This document shows positions 56,460 through 64,000 of a stretch of DNA of 64,000 nt, piece after piece. Location of the stretch: assembly GCA_009829735.1 (NCBI GenBank), contig CM020619.1, forward strand, positions 18,109,816 to 18,173,815, given 5' to 3'. The position numbers and the translations under genes were made by a program. The notes beneath the pieces were generated by a model that was given only the letters and a program-made list of their open reading frames with translations, ran no database searches and was not told where the DNA came from. Each line of letters opens with the position of its first letter. Position 1 is the first letter of the stretch. Source of the stretch: Pyropia yezoensis. Lineage: Eukaryota > Rhodophyta > Bangiophyceae > Bangiales > Bangiaceae.

Positions 56460-57209
56460 ATGGGCTTTCTCACTCGCGCCTCCCTGCTGGTCGCCCTGGC
56501 GGCCGCCGTTCTCGGCTCTGCCACCGCCCAGAGACGTCAGGTGATCAGGGCCAGCGGGAGCTCCGCGGCGGACATTGCCGACGCCTTTGAACGCTTCTCC
56601 AAGGCCCTGGGCGGCGAGGACAACGGATCCGGCCCGCCCGCGGGCAGCGGCCGCCGCAGCATCAACTGGGACGCGGATGCTGTGCCGTTTGCCATGCCGT
56701 TTGACTTTTTCAACACGCAGGTTCCCCGTGGCGCCGTGTTTCGCACCCGCGGCCGCCAATTCCGGGTGTCCAACCCGCCGCCCGTCCAGCGGGTGGTGGA
56801 CAACCGCTTCACGTCGCTCAACCGCCGTCTGGCGCTGCAGCTCAAGCCCTTTTCGGCACCCCGTCTGTTTACGCCCCTCCGCAACAACAAGTTTTCCGTC
56901 CGCTTTCAAGTCCCGGGAAAGCCGTGGCTTCGCGCTACGACCAGGGGATTTGGCGCTGTCTTCCTCGACGTAGACCGCCCCCGTCTGACGACGCTGACGT
57001 TTTACAACCGCAGGGGCCAGGTGCTCCGCACGGTGTTTGCGCAGGCGGCACCCGGGGGGCTCTCTTTTGTGGGCGCCGTCTGGCCAAAGGCGGTGGTGGC
57101 GAGAGTGCGGGTGAAGCTCGGCAACCGGGTGGTAACGTCCTCCGAGTGGGGCAAGTGGGATGTCGTCGTGTGCGATGACTTTGTGTATGGGGAGCCGGTC
57201 AAGGCGTAG
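56460..57209 (+). CDS. Secreted protein of a bacterial-type family
   Basis: 249 residues. A clear signal peptide (MGFLTRASLLVALAAAVLGSATA, cleavage before QRRQ) precedes the mature protein. From residue 68 the sequence follows a pattern I know from secreted bacterial proteins, many of them PEP-CTERM-type: INWD, DFFNTQVPRGAVFRTRG, RLFTPL, FQVPG, GFGAVFLDVD, FYNRRGQVL, GLSFVGAVW, ARVRVKLGN and, at the end, DVVVCDDFVYGEP. The fold is probably an all-beta sandwich; biochemical role unknown. There is no C-terminal sorting anchor, so it is likely secreted freely or to the wall. The ATG at 56460 is chosen because it starts the signal peptide. The 550-codon antisense frame is a shadow. Confidence 0.8.
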   Translation: MGFLTRASLLVALAAAVLGSATAQRRQVIRASGSSAADIADAFERFSKALGGEDNGSGPPAGSGRRSINWDADAVPFAMPFDFFNTQVPRGAVFRTRGRQFRVSNPPPVQRVVDNRFTSLNRRLALQLKPFSAPRLFTPLRNNKFSVRFQVPGKPWLRATTRGFGAVFLDVDRPRLTTLTFYNRRGQVLRTVFAQAAPGGLSFVGAVWPKAVVARVRVKLGNRVVTSSEWGKWDVVVCDDFVYGEPVKA

Positions 57210-57659
57210 TGTCGCAGAGATGGACATGGCAGCGGTGAGCATGGCAGCGGTGAGCAGACGGCCGTCTGTTCACCGCCGCTCCCCCGCGGGGAAAGATGCG
57301 TGCAAGATCCCTCGCGTGAGTAAAATTGGATTGTGGGGGCCTTGCCCACCACATCACACAATGTGACCTGTCCTGTTGCAAGTGCCGTCCCTGTGGCTTG
57401 ACCAGCAGCCCCGCCGTCATTCGTCCTCAGAAAACATATATAGCTCGCCTCTGTACAAAATGGAGCAACGTTCACGCGACAGGCCATTCCACTTGGTGCT
57501 CTCCTCGGAGAGCTATATGTAATGCTGCTACTTACGTATGTACACTGCGCCGCTTGAAATCCCCGGCCACGCGCTGCGCCGCCCTCCTGACCTTCCTGAC
57601 CCAACCTCATCCATGCCCACCCCGGTCGGCCCAAGTCTTGCCCATCAAAAGCGCCAACC
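57210..57659. other. Short intergenic between convergent genes
   Basis: 450 bp between the 3' ends of the secreted-protein gene and VPS33. A 15-bp direct repeat, ATGGCAGCGGTGAGC, stands twice at 57225-57254. No gene seen. Confidence 0.5.
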
Positions 57660-60600
57660 CTACGACCACTCCTCGTCGCCCGTATCCCGAACGAGGTGGC
57701 TGATGAACGCGTCCCCCCCCATCAACGCTGTCGTCAGTAGGAGCACCCGCCGCTCCGAAGCGGCGGCCGCCGCACGCACCGCAGACGCCTCCGCGCGCGC
57801 CAGACCACCAACGTACAGAATCACAGTGTCAACGTCGGGAGGGGGGACCACAGGCGAGGCAGCCGCTGCGCTCGACGTGGTCGTCCTCCCCGCCCGACCC
57901 TCACCCGCCGCCGCAGCCCGGTGCTCCAGCGTCACGTGTCCGGGAGGGAGGATGGATGTGTAGGCCGACACGGGGGGCAGTGACGCCCATCCCGCGGCCG
58001 AGAGAGCGGCGTCCACCAGCCGCACAGACAGCGGGGTGTAGCCCGAGTAGGGGGCGGCCAGACGGCGCTCCCGGTGGCGGGCACGCGCGCGCCTCTGCGC
58101 GTTGGCGTCTGCGGGAGGGGTGCGGGGGTGACGGCTCCGCCGCCGGCCGTGGCCGTCCCCATCTGAGTCGCCAGCGTCGGCGTCTGCGTCCACTCCGCGG
58201 TGGCCGCCGTCGCCAACGCCGTCGCCGTGACCGTCATCGGGATCATAGTCAGACACGAGCCGCAGCGCAGCGCGCGCAAATTGCCACGAGTAGGGGGCGG
58301 CGGCGGTGTCCCCATCCTTGCTGCTGCCACTTCTGCCATCCCAATCGCTGCCGACACCGCCGCTCCCCGCACCGCCGCGGCCGTCCGAGACGCCCCGTAC
58401 GCCCATGCCGATGCTACCCCCTCCCCCGTTGGCCGTCAAGCCCCGGCCGCCGCCCTTGCCGTCGCTATACCCCGCCCCACTTCCACTTGACGAGCCAGAG
58501 CGTCCTCCACCCCCACCCCCCCCACCTCCATGTGACGGAACGCCCGCCAAGCTCCCCGCCGCATCGGCAATGCTTCCCGCCGCGTGTAGGACGGTGGACC
58601 ACGACACGAGGCCCCCCACCCCCCCCTCCCGCACAGCCGGCACACACAGTCGGGACCGCTCGGCGGCGGCCAGCAGGGGCAGCGCCGCCGTGCCAGCGGC
58701 AGCGAGGAGCTCAGCGCGGACGCCCGCGAGCGCCTCGGACTCCACCCCCCCCCCGGTGACCGACACGAGGCACAGAAGCCGGGCCAGCCGAAAGAGGGGC
58801 ACCCCCGCGGCGGCAGCGTCGCCCAACGCCGCGGGCCGTCGGCGGGACGACGCAGACCCGTCGAGCGCCGCCCGCTCCGCGGCGGTCCACGACGCAAACG
58901 CGGGGTCGGCAAACGTCCGCGCCGACACTGCGCCCGCTATCGCGGTGTGGGCGGCCACGGCGGCAGAGGAGGAGACGAGGGCGGGGAGGGCCCGAACAAA
59001 GGCGGCCACCCGCGCAAGCTCCCCGCCCGAACGCCCGCGGCCGACATCGTCATCGCTGTCGCTGTCGCCGTCGCGCCAGTCCCGGTCGTGGCCACCGACG
59101 CCGCGGCGGTCACGGCCGCGAGTGCTACCCCCGTCGGGGCGCGCGGCGTAGCGGGCGCGCACGTCCGCGGCGGTGAGCGCCAAACGGCGGGCGGCGGCGG
59201 TGTAATTGAGGTCGCGCAGGCCCGCATACACTTCGTCTTCGGTGGTTAGGAGCCGCCGTACGAAAGCTGCCGCGGCGACGCCACCAGCGGGGAGCGGCGG
59301 GGCCGGCGTGAGGACGGGTCCAATTCCCGGCGGCGGCGGTGGTAGGGCGGCACCGGCCACTCCACCACCGCCGGCCATCCCCTCTGCCCCCCCCGCGGGG
59401 GCCTCCCCCCGCACCGCCGCAGCGTCGGCGGGCGACAGCACCCCTGGGGGCACCTCCAGGGTGGCATTGCACATGCCCAGCGCCTCTTCCGCGAGGCCCT
59501 CGTACGTCCACTGGGTCAGCAGGGGGGTCACCAGGTCCACCGCCCGGTCAATAACAATAAGCGTCACGGGGCGAAGCGGGGACTGGGCGGGGAGGGTCAC
59601 GGCGGAAGACGCCGCACCAACTGCGCCAGCGGTGGCCACCCAGGGGGGCGACAGCCCCCCAAGCGAAGCCAGCGACAGGTCATCCACGGCCCGTGCGGGC
59701 GGGCGGTCGGCCGCGGGGAGCGCACCCCCCCCCGCCCCCACAGAGGGCTCGGGGTGGTTGGCAAGCAGCGCCGCCACCACCGCCGCCGCGGCCGCCCCCG
59801 CGGTGCGGATCAGACCGTACCGGAGGCACGCGGTGGTGCGAAGGGCGGCGAGCGCAGCGGCAGCGGCGGCGAGGGATGATCGGTCCCCCTCGAGCGTCAC
59901 CTCCCGGAATGCGCCCGGCCGGTCGAGTGTGCCGAGGTCCGTGTCGAGGGGGAGAAAGCCCAGCAGCAGGGGCGCTATCGTGACCACTGGCCGCACCCCA
60001 GCGGCGGAGAGCACCCGCTCCACCGTCGCAGAGGGGGCGGGGAGGACTAGCACCAACGCGCGAAAGGCCAGCGGGGGGGGGGACGGTGGGCCTGCGTCGC
60101 CCCCCACATCCGCGGCGTCATCTCCGCGAGAAAACGCTGTCCCACCCCCCGACCCAAGGGCCGCCCGCGGGGGCGGCATCGCGACAGCGGCGGCCGTGCC
60201 GCTGCCAGACGCGGCGGCTGCGGCGGCCATCGCCCACCGGTCGCGGGCATCGGCAATGACCGCCCCAGCCGCGGCGGCGGCGGACTCCCGCCCCGACCGC
60301 AGAAGAAAGACCAAACTCCCACGCAGGGGCGGCGTGGCGGCGCGGGGGGACGGCGCGTCCGCGGCGGCGGCCCCCCCACGGGGTCGACCGCGGCGGCGAG
60401 GCGAGCCCGCCGCCGCCGCCCCCCCGCCAGGGTCAAAGCCTCCCCCGCCGCCGTGTCGCCTGGCCGGCCGCGCCGGCAGCGGCACCACTGCCACGACGCC
60501 AAGGGAGACGAGGAAGGGGGCGTCAGCAAACAGGTCGAGCGTGCGCGGGGAGGAGCGGTCGCCATTCCACAAGCCGGCATCGAGGAGGAGCGTCTTGGGG

Positions 60601-60677
60601 CCCGGCACCCGCGCCAGAGCCTCTGCTAGGGACGCGCGGGCCGCGTCGCGGAGGAGGTGGTGGATTGGGGGCTTCAT
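57660..60677 (-). CDS. VPS33: VPS33, Sec1/Munc18-family tethering-complex subunit
   Basis: From the ATG at 60677 (MKPPIHHLLRDAARASL) the protein has 1005 residues, against about 600 in most VPS33 proteins. The excess is Ala/Gly/Ser-rich inserts. Family marks in order are TLLLDAGLWNGDRS near the N-terminus, FREVTLEGDRSSLA, VTLIVIDRAVDLVTPLLTQW at about residue 371 (the Sec1-domain hallmark), YEGLAEEALGM, DEVYAGLRDLNYTAAARRL, LFRLARLLCLVSV, PYSGYTPLSVRLVDAAL near residue 876 and VILYVGGLARAEASAVRAAA to the end. VPS33 sits in the HOPS/CORVET complexes and templates SNARE assembly at the vacuole/late endosome. The frame is unbroken, with no intron needed. It is head to head with the HVA22-like gene. 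Confidence 0.9.
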   Translation of the reverse strand: MKPPIHHLLRDAARASLAEALARVPGPKTLLLDAGLWNGDRSSPRTLDLFADAPFLVSLGVVAVVPLPARPARRHGGGGGFDPGGGAAAAGSPRRRGRPRGGAAAADAPSPRAATPPLRGSLVFLLRSGRESAAAAAGAVIADARDRWAMAAAAAASGSGTAAAVAMPPPRAALGSGGGTAFSRGDDAADVGGDAGPPSPPPLAFRALVLVLPAPSATVERVLSAAGVRPVVTIAPLLLGFLPLDTDLGTLDRPGAFREVTLEGDRSSLAAAAAALAALRTTACLRYGLIRTAGAAAAAVVAALLANHPEPSVGAGGGALPAADRPPARAVDDLSLASLGGLSPPWVATAGAVGAASSAVTLPAQSPLRPVTLIVIDRAVDLVTPLLTQWTYEGLAEEALGMCNATLEVPPGVLSPADAAAVRGEAPAGGAEGMAGGGGVAGAALPPPPPGIGPVLTPAPPLPAGGVAAAAFVRRLLTTEDEVYAGLRDLNYTAAARRLALTAADVRARYAARPDGGSTRGRDRRGVGGHDRDWRDGDSDSDDDVGRGRSGGELARVAAFVRALPALVSSSAAVAAHTAIAGAVSARTFADPAFASWTAAERAALDGSASSRRRPAALGDAAAAGVPLFRLARLLCLVSVTGGGVESEALAGVRAELLAAAGTAALPLLAAAERSRLCVPAVREGGVGGLVSWSTVLHAAGSIADAAGSLAGVPSHGGGGGGGGGRSGSSSGSGAGYSDGKGGGRGLTANGGGGSIGMGVRGVSDGRGGAGSGGVGSDWDGRSGSSKDGDTAAAPYSWQFARAALRLVSDYDPDDGHGDGVGDGGHRGVDADADAGDSDGDGHGRRRSRHPRTPPADANAQRRARARHRERRLAAPYSGYTPLSVRLVDAALSAAGWASLPPVSAYTSILPPGHVTLEHRAAAAGEGRAGRTTTSSAAAASPVVPPPDVDTVILYVGGLARAEASAVRAAAAASERRVLLLTTALMGGDAFISHLVRDTGDEEWS

Positions 60678-60965
60678 GATAGTGGAGGTTGGGGAGAAGG
60701 CGGGGGGAGCGCGCCGGGGAAACGTCCGGCGGGAGAAGCTCGGCAGGACGTCCCGGGACAACGACCACCCGCCTGCTCAATGAAAATGTTCCTCAAGTCT
60801 CCCATGTCGACCCCAATAACTGCGGTACAGTACAATAGATAGCCGACGATGGAGTGTCTCAGGTTTATGGTACGTTGCACAAAAAAGATACATCGAGCTT
60901 TCTTTTGTCGGTTCTTGGAAATTCTTCGGGCCACAATCCTCAGCCAATGAGGTGCTCGTGCCATA
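60678..60965. promoter_or_regulatory. Bidirectional promoter region VPS33 / HVA22-like
   Basis: About 270 bp separate the VPS33 start (minus) from the first plausible start of the HVA22-like gene (plus). The core motif at 60866-60897 and the CCAAT box at 60943-60948 lie in it. The side next to VPS33 is pyrimidine-rich on the VPS33 strand, as in other leaders of this window. Confidence 0.45.
60866..60960 (+). promoter_or_regulatory. Dispersed core motif copy 4 with CCAAT module
   Basis: The core GTTGCACAAAAAAGATACAT then CGAGC, with TTCGGGCCACA 54 bases and GCCAATGAGGTGC 72 bases after TACGTT, exactly as at 20661-20750. The first 28 bases from TACGTT are identical between the two copies. Likely a promoter or leader module of the HVA22-like gene. 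Confidence 0.6.
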
Positions 60966-61729
60966 TCGCCTACCATGTCTCGAGACGCGCGCGGCACAAT
61001 CAGGCAGCGTTCTGGCCCCTGAAGTGGCGTCATGCCGTGGTGCCGCATCAGCGACGGCCGCCCAGTGGCGGAGGGTGGCCAGCGGCACGGCCGCCCCCGC
61101 GGGTGTGGCGGCGGCGTCGACAGCCAGCGCTGCTGCTAGGCTCCCCCGCGTCCGAGGCGGCGCTGCGCAACCTCCTCGTCACGGGCGCGGTGGCGTTTGC
61201 GGGCCTCCTCTTCCTGCGCTGGGCGCTCGCGGCGGGGCTTCTCGCCACCACCTTTCTCCTCCCCGCGTGGCGCACCTTTCAGCTGGCTGAAGCGGAGCGG
61301 GCGGTGGGCCCCGCCGCCGCCGCCGACCCGACCGACGCCGACGCCGCCGACCTGGCCGCCGCCGTCACTGCGGCGCAGCGGCGGTGGGGAGCCTACTGGG
61401 TGCTCGCCGCGGTGGGCGTGACGGCCGACGCGCTGGTGCTGGCGCCTGCTCGGGGGTGGGTGGTCTACTCGGCGGCGCTGTTGGCGGGGGTGGTGTGGCT
61501 GACGAGGGGGGACGCGGCGGGCGCCGAGGTGGTGTATGGGGGGGTGCTCCGGCCGCTGCTGGTGCGGTGGAAGGGGCGGATTGGGGCGGCGATTGGGGTG
61601 GTGGGGGGGGTGCTCGACCGGGGGGGGAAGGAGGCGCTCGTGCGGGTGAGTGGGGTGGTGACCCCGTACGCGCGGGCGCTGGAGGAGGCGGGCCGGGGGG
61701 CCGCGCAGCAGCTCCACATTGAGCAGTGA
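60947..61729 (+). CDS. HVA22/REEP5 (TB2/DP1)-family ER-shaping protein
   Basis: The C-terminal two thirds match the TB2/DP1/HVA22 domain. Two hydrophobic hairpins are visible: NLLVTGAVAFAGLLFLRWAL with LLATTFLLPAW, then RWGAYWVLAAVGVTAD through VVYSAALLAGVVWL. Conserved spots are LPAWRTFQL (family: YP..S..A), YWVL, and the end AEVVYGGVLRPLL (family: A..VY..F..P). Such proteins insert as wedges in ER tubules and curve the membrane. The start is uncertain: the only in-frame ATG (60947) overlaps the CCAAT box of the conserved module, and the first 60 residues are Arg/Pro-rich and unlike the family. A short upstream exon or a non-ATG start is possible. The stop at 61729 is firm. Confidence 0.7.
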   Translation: MRCSCHIAYHVSRRARHNQAAFWPLKWRHAVVPHQRRPPSGGGWPAARPPPRVWRRRRQPALLLGSPASEAALRNLLVTGAVAFAGLLFLRWALAAGLLATTFLLPAWRTFQLAEAERAVGPAAAADPTDADAADLAAAVTAAQRRWGAYWVLAAVGVTADALVLAPARGWVVYSAALLAGVVWLTRGDAAGAEVVYGGVLRPLLVRWKGRIGAAIGVVGGVLDRGGKEALVRVSGVVTPYARALEEAGRGAAQQLHIEQ

Positions 61730-62132
61730 GGGGCGGAGGGGGGGGAGTAGCTGTTGGGGTTGGGGGGAGGGGCGGCGGGTGTAGCGCAGCGGTCGGTGGG
61801 GGGGCATTGGCCGTGGGATGTTGGGGGTGCCATTCTTTTGTTTGCACTGCCACTCCCGCCGGGGGGGGAGGGGCGCCTTGTGCCCCCCGCGACCCGACCC
61901 GAGTCGACCCGGCTGGCCGCGCCTGCCGCGTGGGTCGGCCCGCCGGTGTGCCGCCCGCCGCGGCCTCCCCATCCGCTACACGCCCACCCAACCCCACCCA
62001 ACCCCACCCAGCCCCACCCAACCCCACCGGTGCCCAAAAAACAAAGGGGGCGCGGGGGGGCAGTGCCCGCCCGCCGCGCCCGCCGCGCCACCAAAAACCC
62101 TTGCAACCCCCCCTGCTCCCGCCCCCCCCCCC
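61730..62132. other. Short intergenic with a CCCCACCCAA array
   Basis: 403 bp between the 3' ends of two convergent genes. Five tandem copies of a CCCCACCCAA-type 10-mer (one variant) lie at 61981-62028. No gene seen. Confidence 0.5.
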
Positions 62133-62621
62133 CTACAGGAGGGTAAACGTAAACTCCTGGCGGCTGGGCAGCGCCAGCACCACATCGCGCACGATCACCT
62201 CCCCCCCCCCGCCCCCACGCCCCCCGTTCTCTCCCCCGCCCCCCCCCCCCCCCCCCCCCCCGCATCCCCAAAACCGCAGCACCGCCCCCCCACCGCTGCC
62301 AGCCGCACCTCCACCACCAGCCCCCCCGGCGGCGGTCGGAGGCACTCGACCAGCACGTCCACCCGGTGCGCCTGGAACTGCAGCTGCGGGTGGAGGCGCC
62401 CCCGCGCGGCGCGCCCCCCGCCGCCTGCCGCCCGCAGGCACAGGCGCCACTTGCAGCCCGCAAAGAGCAGCGTGCCGACGGGCTTCCACCCCGACGACAG
62501 CGCCGACGCGGCGGCAATGGAAAAGACGGCGGCGGTGGAGCGTGCGCGGCCGGCGGCGGCGCCGCCGGGCGCCGCGAGCGGCACGCCGGGCGGGGGGGGG
62601 GGGACGCGCCCGCCAACGCCC

Positions 62622-62655
<34 letters not shown>

Positions 62656-64000
62656 CGTACCCGACGCCCCCACTGCCGACGCCATTGCCGACGACACCCC
62701 CAGGGGGGGGCACCAGCGACGGGAAGGTGGGAAGGGTGGGGGTGGTGGCGAAGCTCCCCGACCGGAGCGCCGCCGCCGCGCCGGGCGACGGCACTGTGCC
62801 GTCGGGGGTGCCGCTGCCGGCACGCCAGCCGCCCACCCCCCCCCGGGGAGGGGTGGCGGAGTAGAAGGGAGACGACGGCGCCGGCGGCGACGGCGCCGCG
62901 GGGCTGCCGGGGGGGAACGCCGTGCCCGACGATGCCGACCCGCCGTCGCTGCCGCCGGCGCCGGCAGGCACCCAACCGTCGGCCTCGGCGGCGGCGGCGG
63001 CCGCGTCGGCGGCGGCCGCCAGAGGCAGCAACCCCGCGGGGAGGGGCAGCAGCGCGCTGCCGCCGAGGCCGCCGGCGCCGCCGCCCTCGCCGTCGGTGGT
63101 GGATGTGTCGTCGTCCGTGTCGTCGCCGAGGCCGCCACCACCATTGCCGGTCGCCCCCGCCCGCGGGTGCACCCCCCCACCATTGGCGCCACCGCCGCCG
63201 GCCCAGCCGCCACTCATCCGTGCCGCGGAGCGGGCGTTGAGGCGGGCCATCTCGTCCACCTCGGCCTCGTCTTCTTCGCCCGACGACGCTGCCGCCGCCG
63301 TCGCCCCCTCCCGGCGTGAGCGCCGACGCCTGCCATGGCGCCCCCCCCCCGCCCCCCCCCCCGGTGCCGCCCGGCCGCCTCCATCACCCGCATGGTCGTC
63401 CGCGCGGCGGCCGCGACGGACGCCCAGTCGTCCACCCCCGCCGCGAGGTCCACGCCGGGCACCGCCGGGTCGAGGATGACCAGCCGCGGGCGGGACGCGA
63501 CGGGGGGGGGGGCGGCGCCGCCGCCGCCGCGACGCGCGCCGAGTGGAAGGCGTCCCAGCTCAGGGTCAGCACGCCAGGGATGGCGCCGTCCCCCTCCTCC
63601 TCTCCGTCGTCGTCGTCGTGGACGTCGGCGTCGTCGTGGCCGCCAGCGCCGGCGCCGCACAGCGGCGGCGCGTTCGCGACAGACAGCAGGCGGAGGAAGC
63701 GAAAAAAGAGGCGGCAGAGGACCGCCTCGGTCATAGCGGCCGGGTCGGCCCAGGCTGCCACGTCATCGTCCTCCGCACCCCCTCCCCCCCCCCTCTCTCC
63801 CCTCTCGGCGTCCTCATCATAGTCGTCGCCGTCCCCCCCGTCCTCGTGAAACGCCGACAGCATGACCAGCTCCAAGCCGAGGTCGCCGAGCCCCGCGGCG
63901 CCCGGCCCCAGCGCCCCTCCCCCCCACACCTTGGCGAGCCGCGCCGCGCGCGGGTACCCCCCCCCTGCGCCGCTAGCCACGCGGTGCGCGCCACCGCCCC
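62133..64000 (-). CDS. OAS-like nucleotidyltransferase, C-terminal part; 5' end beyond right edge
   Basis: The coding strand enters at the right edge. RLAKVWGGGALG and LGLELVMLSAFHEDG (about 63945-63860) match the RLVKHWY and YALELLTVYAWE segments of 2'-5'-oligoadenylate synthases. VLCRLFFRFLRLLS (about 63720) and RPRLVILDPAVPGVDLAAGV with WASVAAAA (about 63490-63420) match their C-terminal PRPVILDPADPTGNLGGG..GW block. OAS enzymes make oligoadenylates on sensing double-stranded RNA. The catalytic half (GS and DxD motifs) lies outside, so activity cannot be judged. After this domain come about 300 Gly/Ser/Pro-rich residues and a beta-rich C-terminus (FAGCKWRLCLRA, HRVDVLVECL, VIVRDVVLALPSRQEFTFTL), faintly MATH-like. 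The frame changes at C/G-runs near 63505, 63350 and 62240. The noncanonical poly(A) polymerase family is the main alternative. Confidence 0.5.

Noticed and set aside
55590-57242. 550-codon minus-strand frame
   Set aside because: It is antisense to the secreted-protein gene at 56460-57209, whose signal peptide and family motifs are clear. The antisense product is Arg/Gly-rich with no motif.
59206-60783. 525-codon plus-strand frame
   Set aside because: Antisense shadow of VPS33; the composition mirrors the true gene's codon pattern.
61981-62028. CCCCACCCAA array as a telomere-like repeat
   Set aside because: The unit differs from known telomere repeats, only five copies exist, and it lies between two ordinary genes.
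1-64000. CRISPR arrays, rRNA genes, bacterial operons
   Set aside because: No regularly spaced direct repeats with unique spacers, no rRNA-like sequence, and the gene families are eukaryotic.

Overview
The window looks like nuclear DNA of a eukaryotic alga with extremely high GC and very few introns. A bangiophyte red alga (Porphyra/Pyropia type) fits best; this is inference from composition and gene style, not proof. The supporting signs are long runs of C and G, genes that are essentially single-exon, proteins swollen by poly-Gly/Ala/Pro, eukaryote-only families (ESCRT-II VPS22, VPS33, HVA22/REEP) and a secreted protein whose closest remembered relatives are bacterial. Because GC is so high, random reading frames stay open for hundreds of codons on both strands, so most long frames here are shadows and only those with recognisable motifs are called as genes.

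Layout. 1-1228: a minus-strand ORF running off the left edge, with a TATA-like box and palindrome upstream. 4951-6282: an alpha/beta hydrolase. 7476-8462: SNF8/VPS22. 11113-16215: a large gene joining a BAR-like helical region to a class 3 lipase, with reading-frame changes at poly-G tracts. 18465-19682: a secreted Cys/Lys-rich repeat protein. 20870-21830: a large GC minisatellite. 25304-27981: a multi-pass membrane protein and its likely continuation. 28568-32925: a DNA-transposon cluster (MITE, nested fold-back, decayed hAT with intact 8-bp target duplication). 34740-35831: a possible Gly-rich secreted protein. 38850-53450: a graveyard of Ty3/gypsy chromovirus fossils on both strands, a duplicated tRNA-like repeat, and a nested insertion. 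56460-57209: a bacterial-type secreted protein. 57660-60677 and 60947-61729: VPS33 and an HVA22/REEP-type ER-shaping protein, head to head. 62133-64000: the 3' part of a gene with a 2'-5'-oligoadenylate-synthase-like C-terminal domain, cut by the right edge.

No operon logic applies, but several genes serve membranes and trafficking (VPS22, VPS33, HVA22/REEP, BAR-lipase). The most interesting items are the OAS-like gene, the BAR-lipase fusion, the Cys-repeat secreted protein, the bacterial-type secreted protein, and a 32-bp core motif present four times. Two of those copies share a 90-bp module with a CCAAT box at exactly the same spacing. Recurrent frame changes at poly-C/poly-G runs in otherwise convincing genes point either to homopolymer errors in the assembly or to real length instability.
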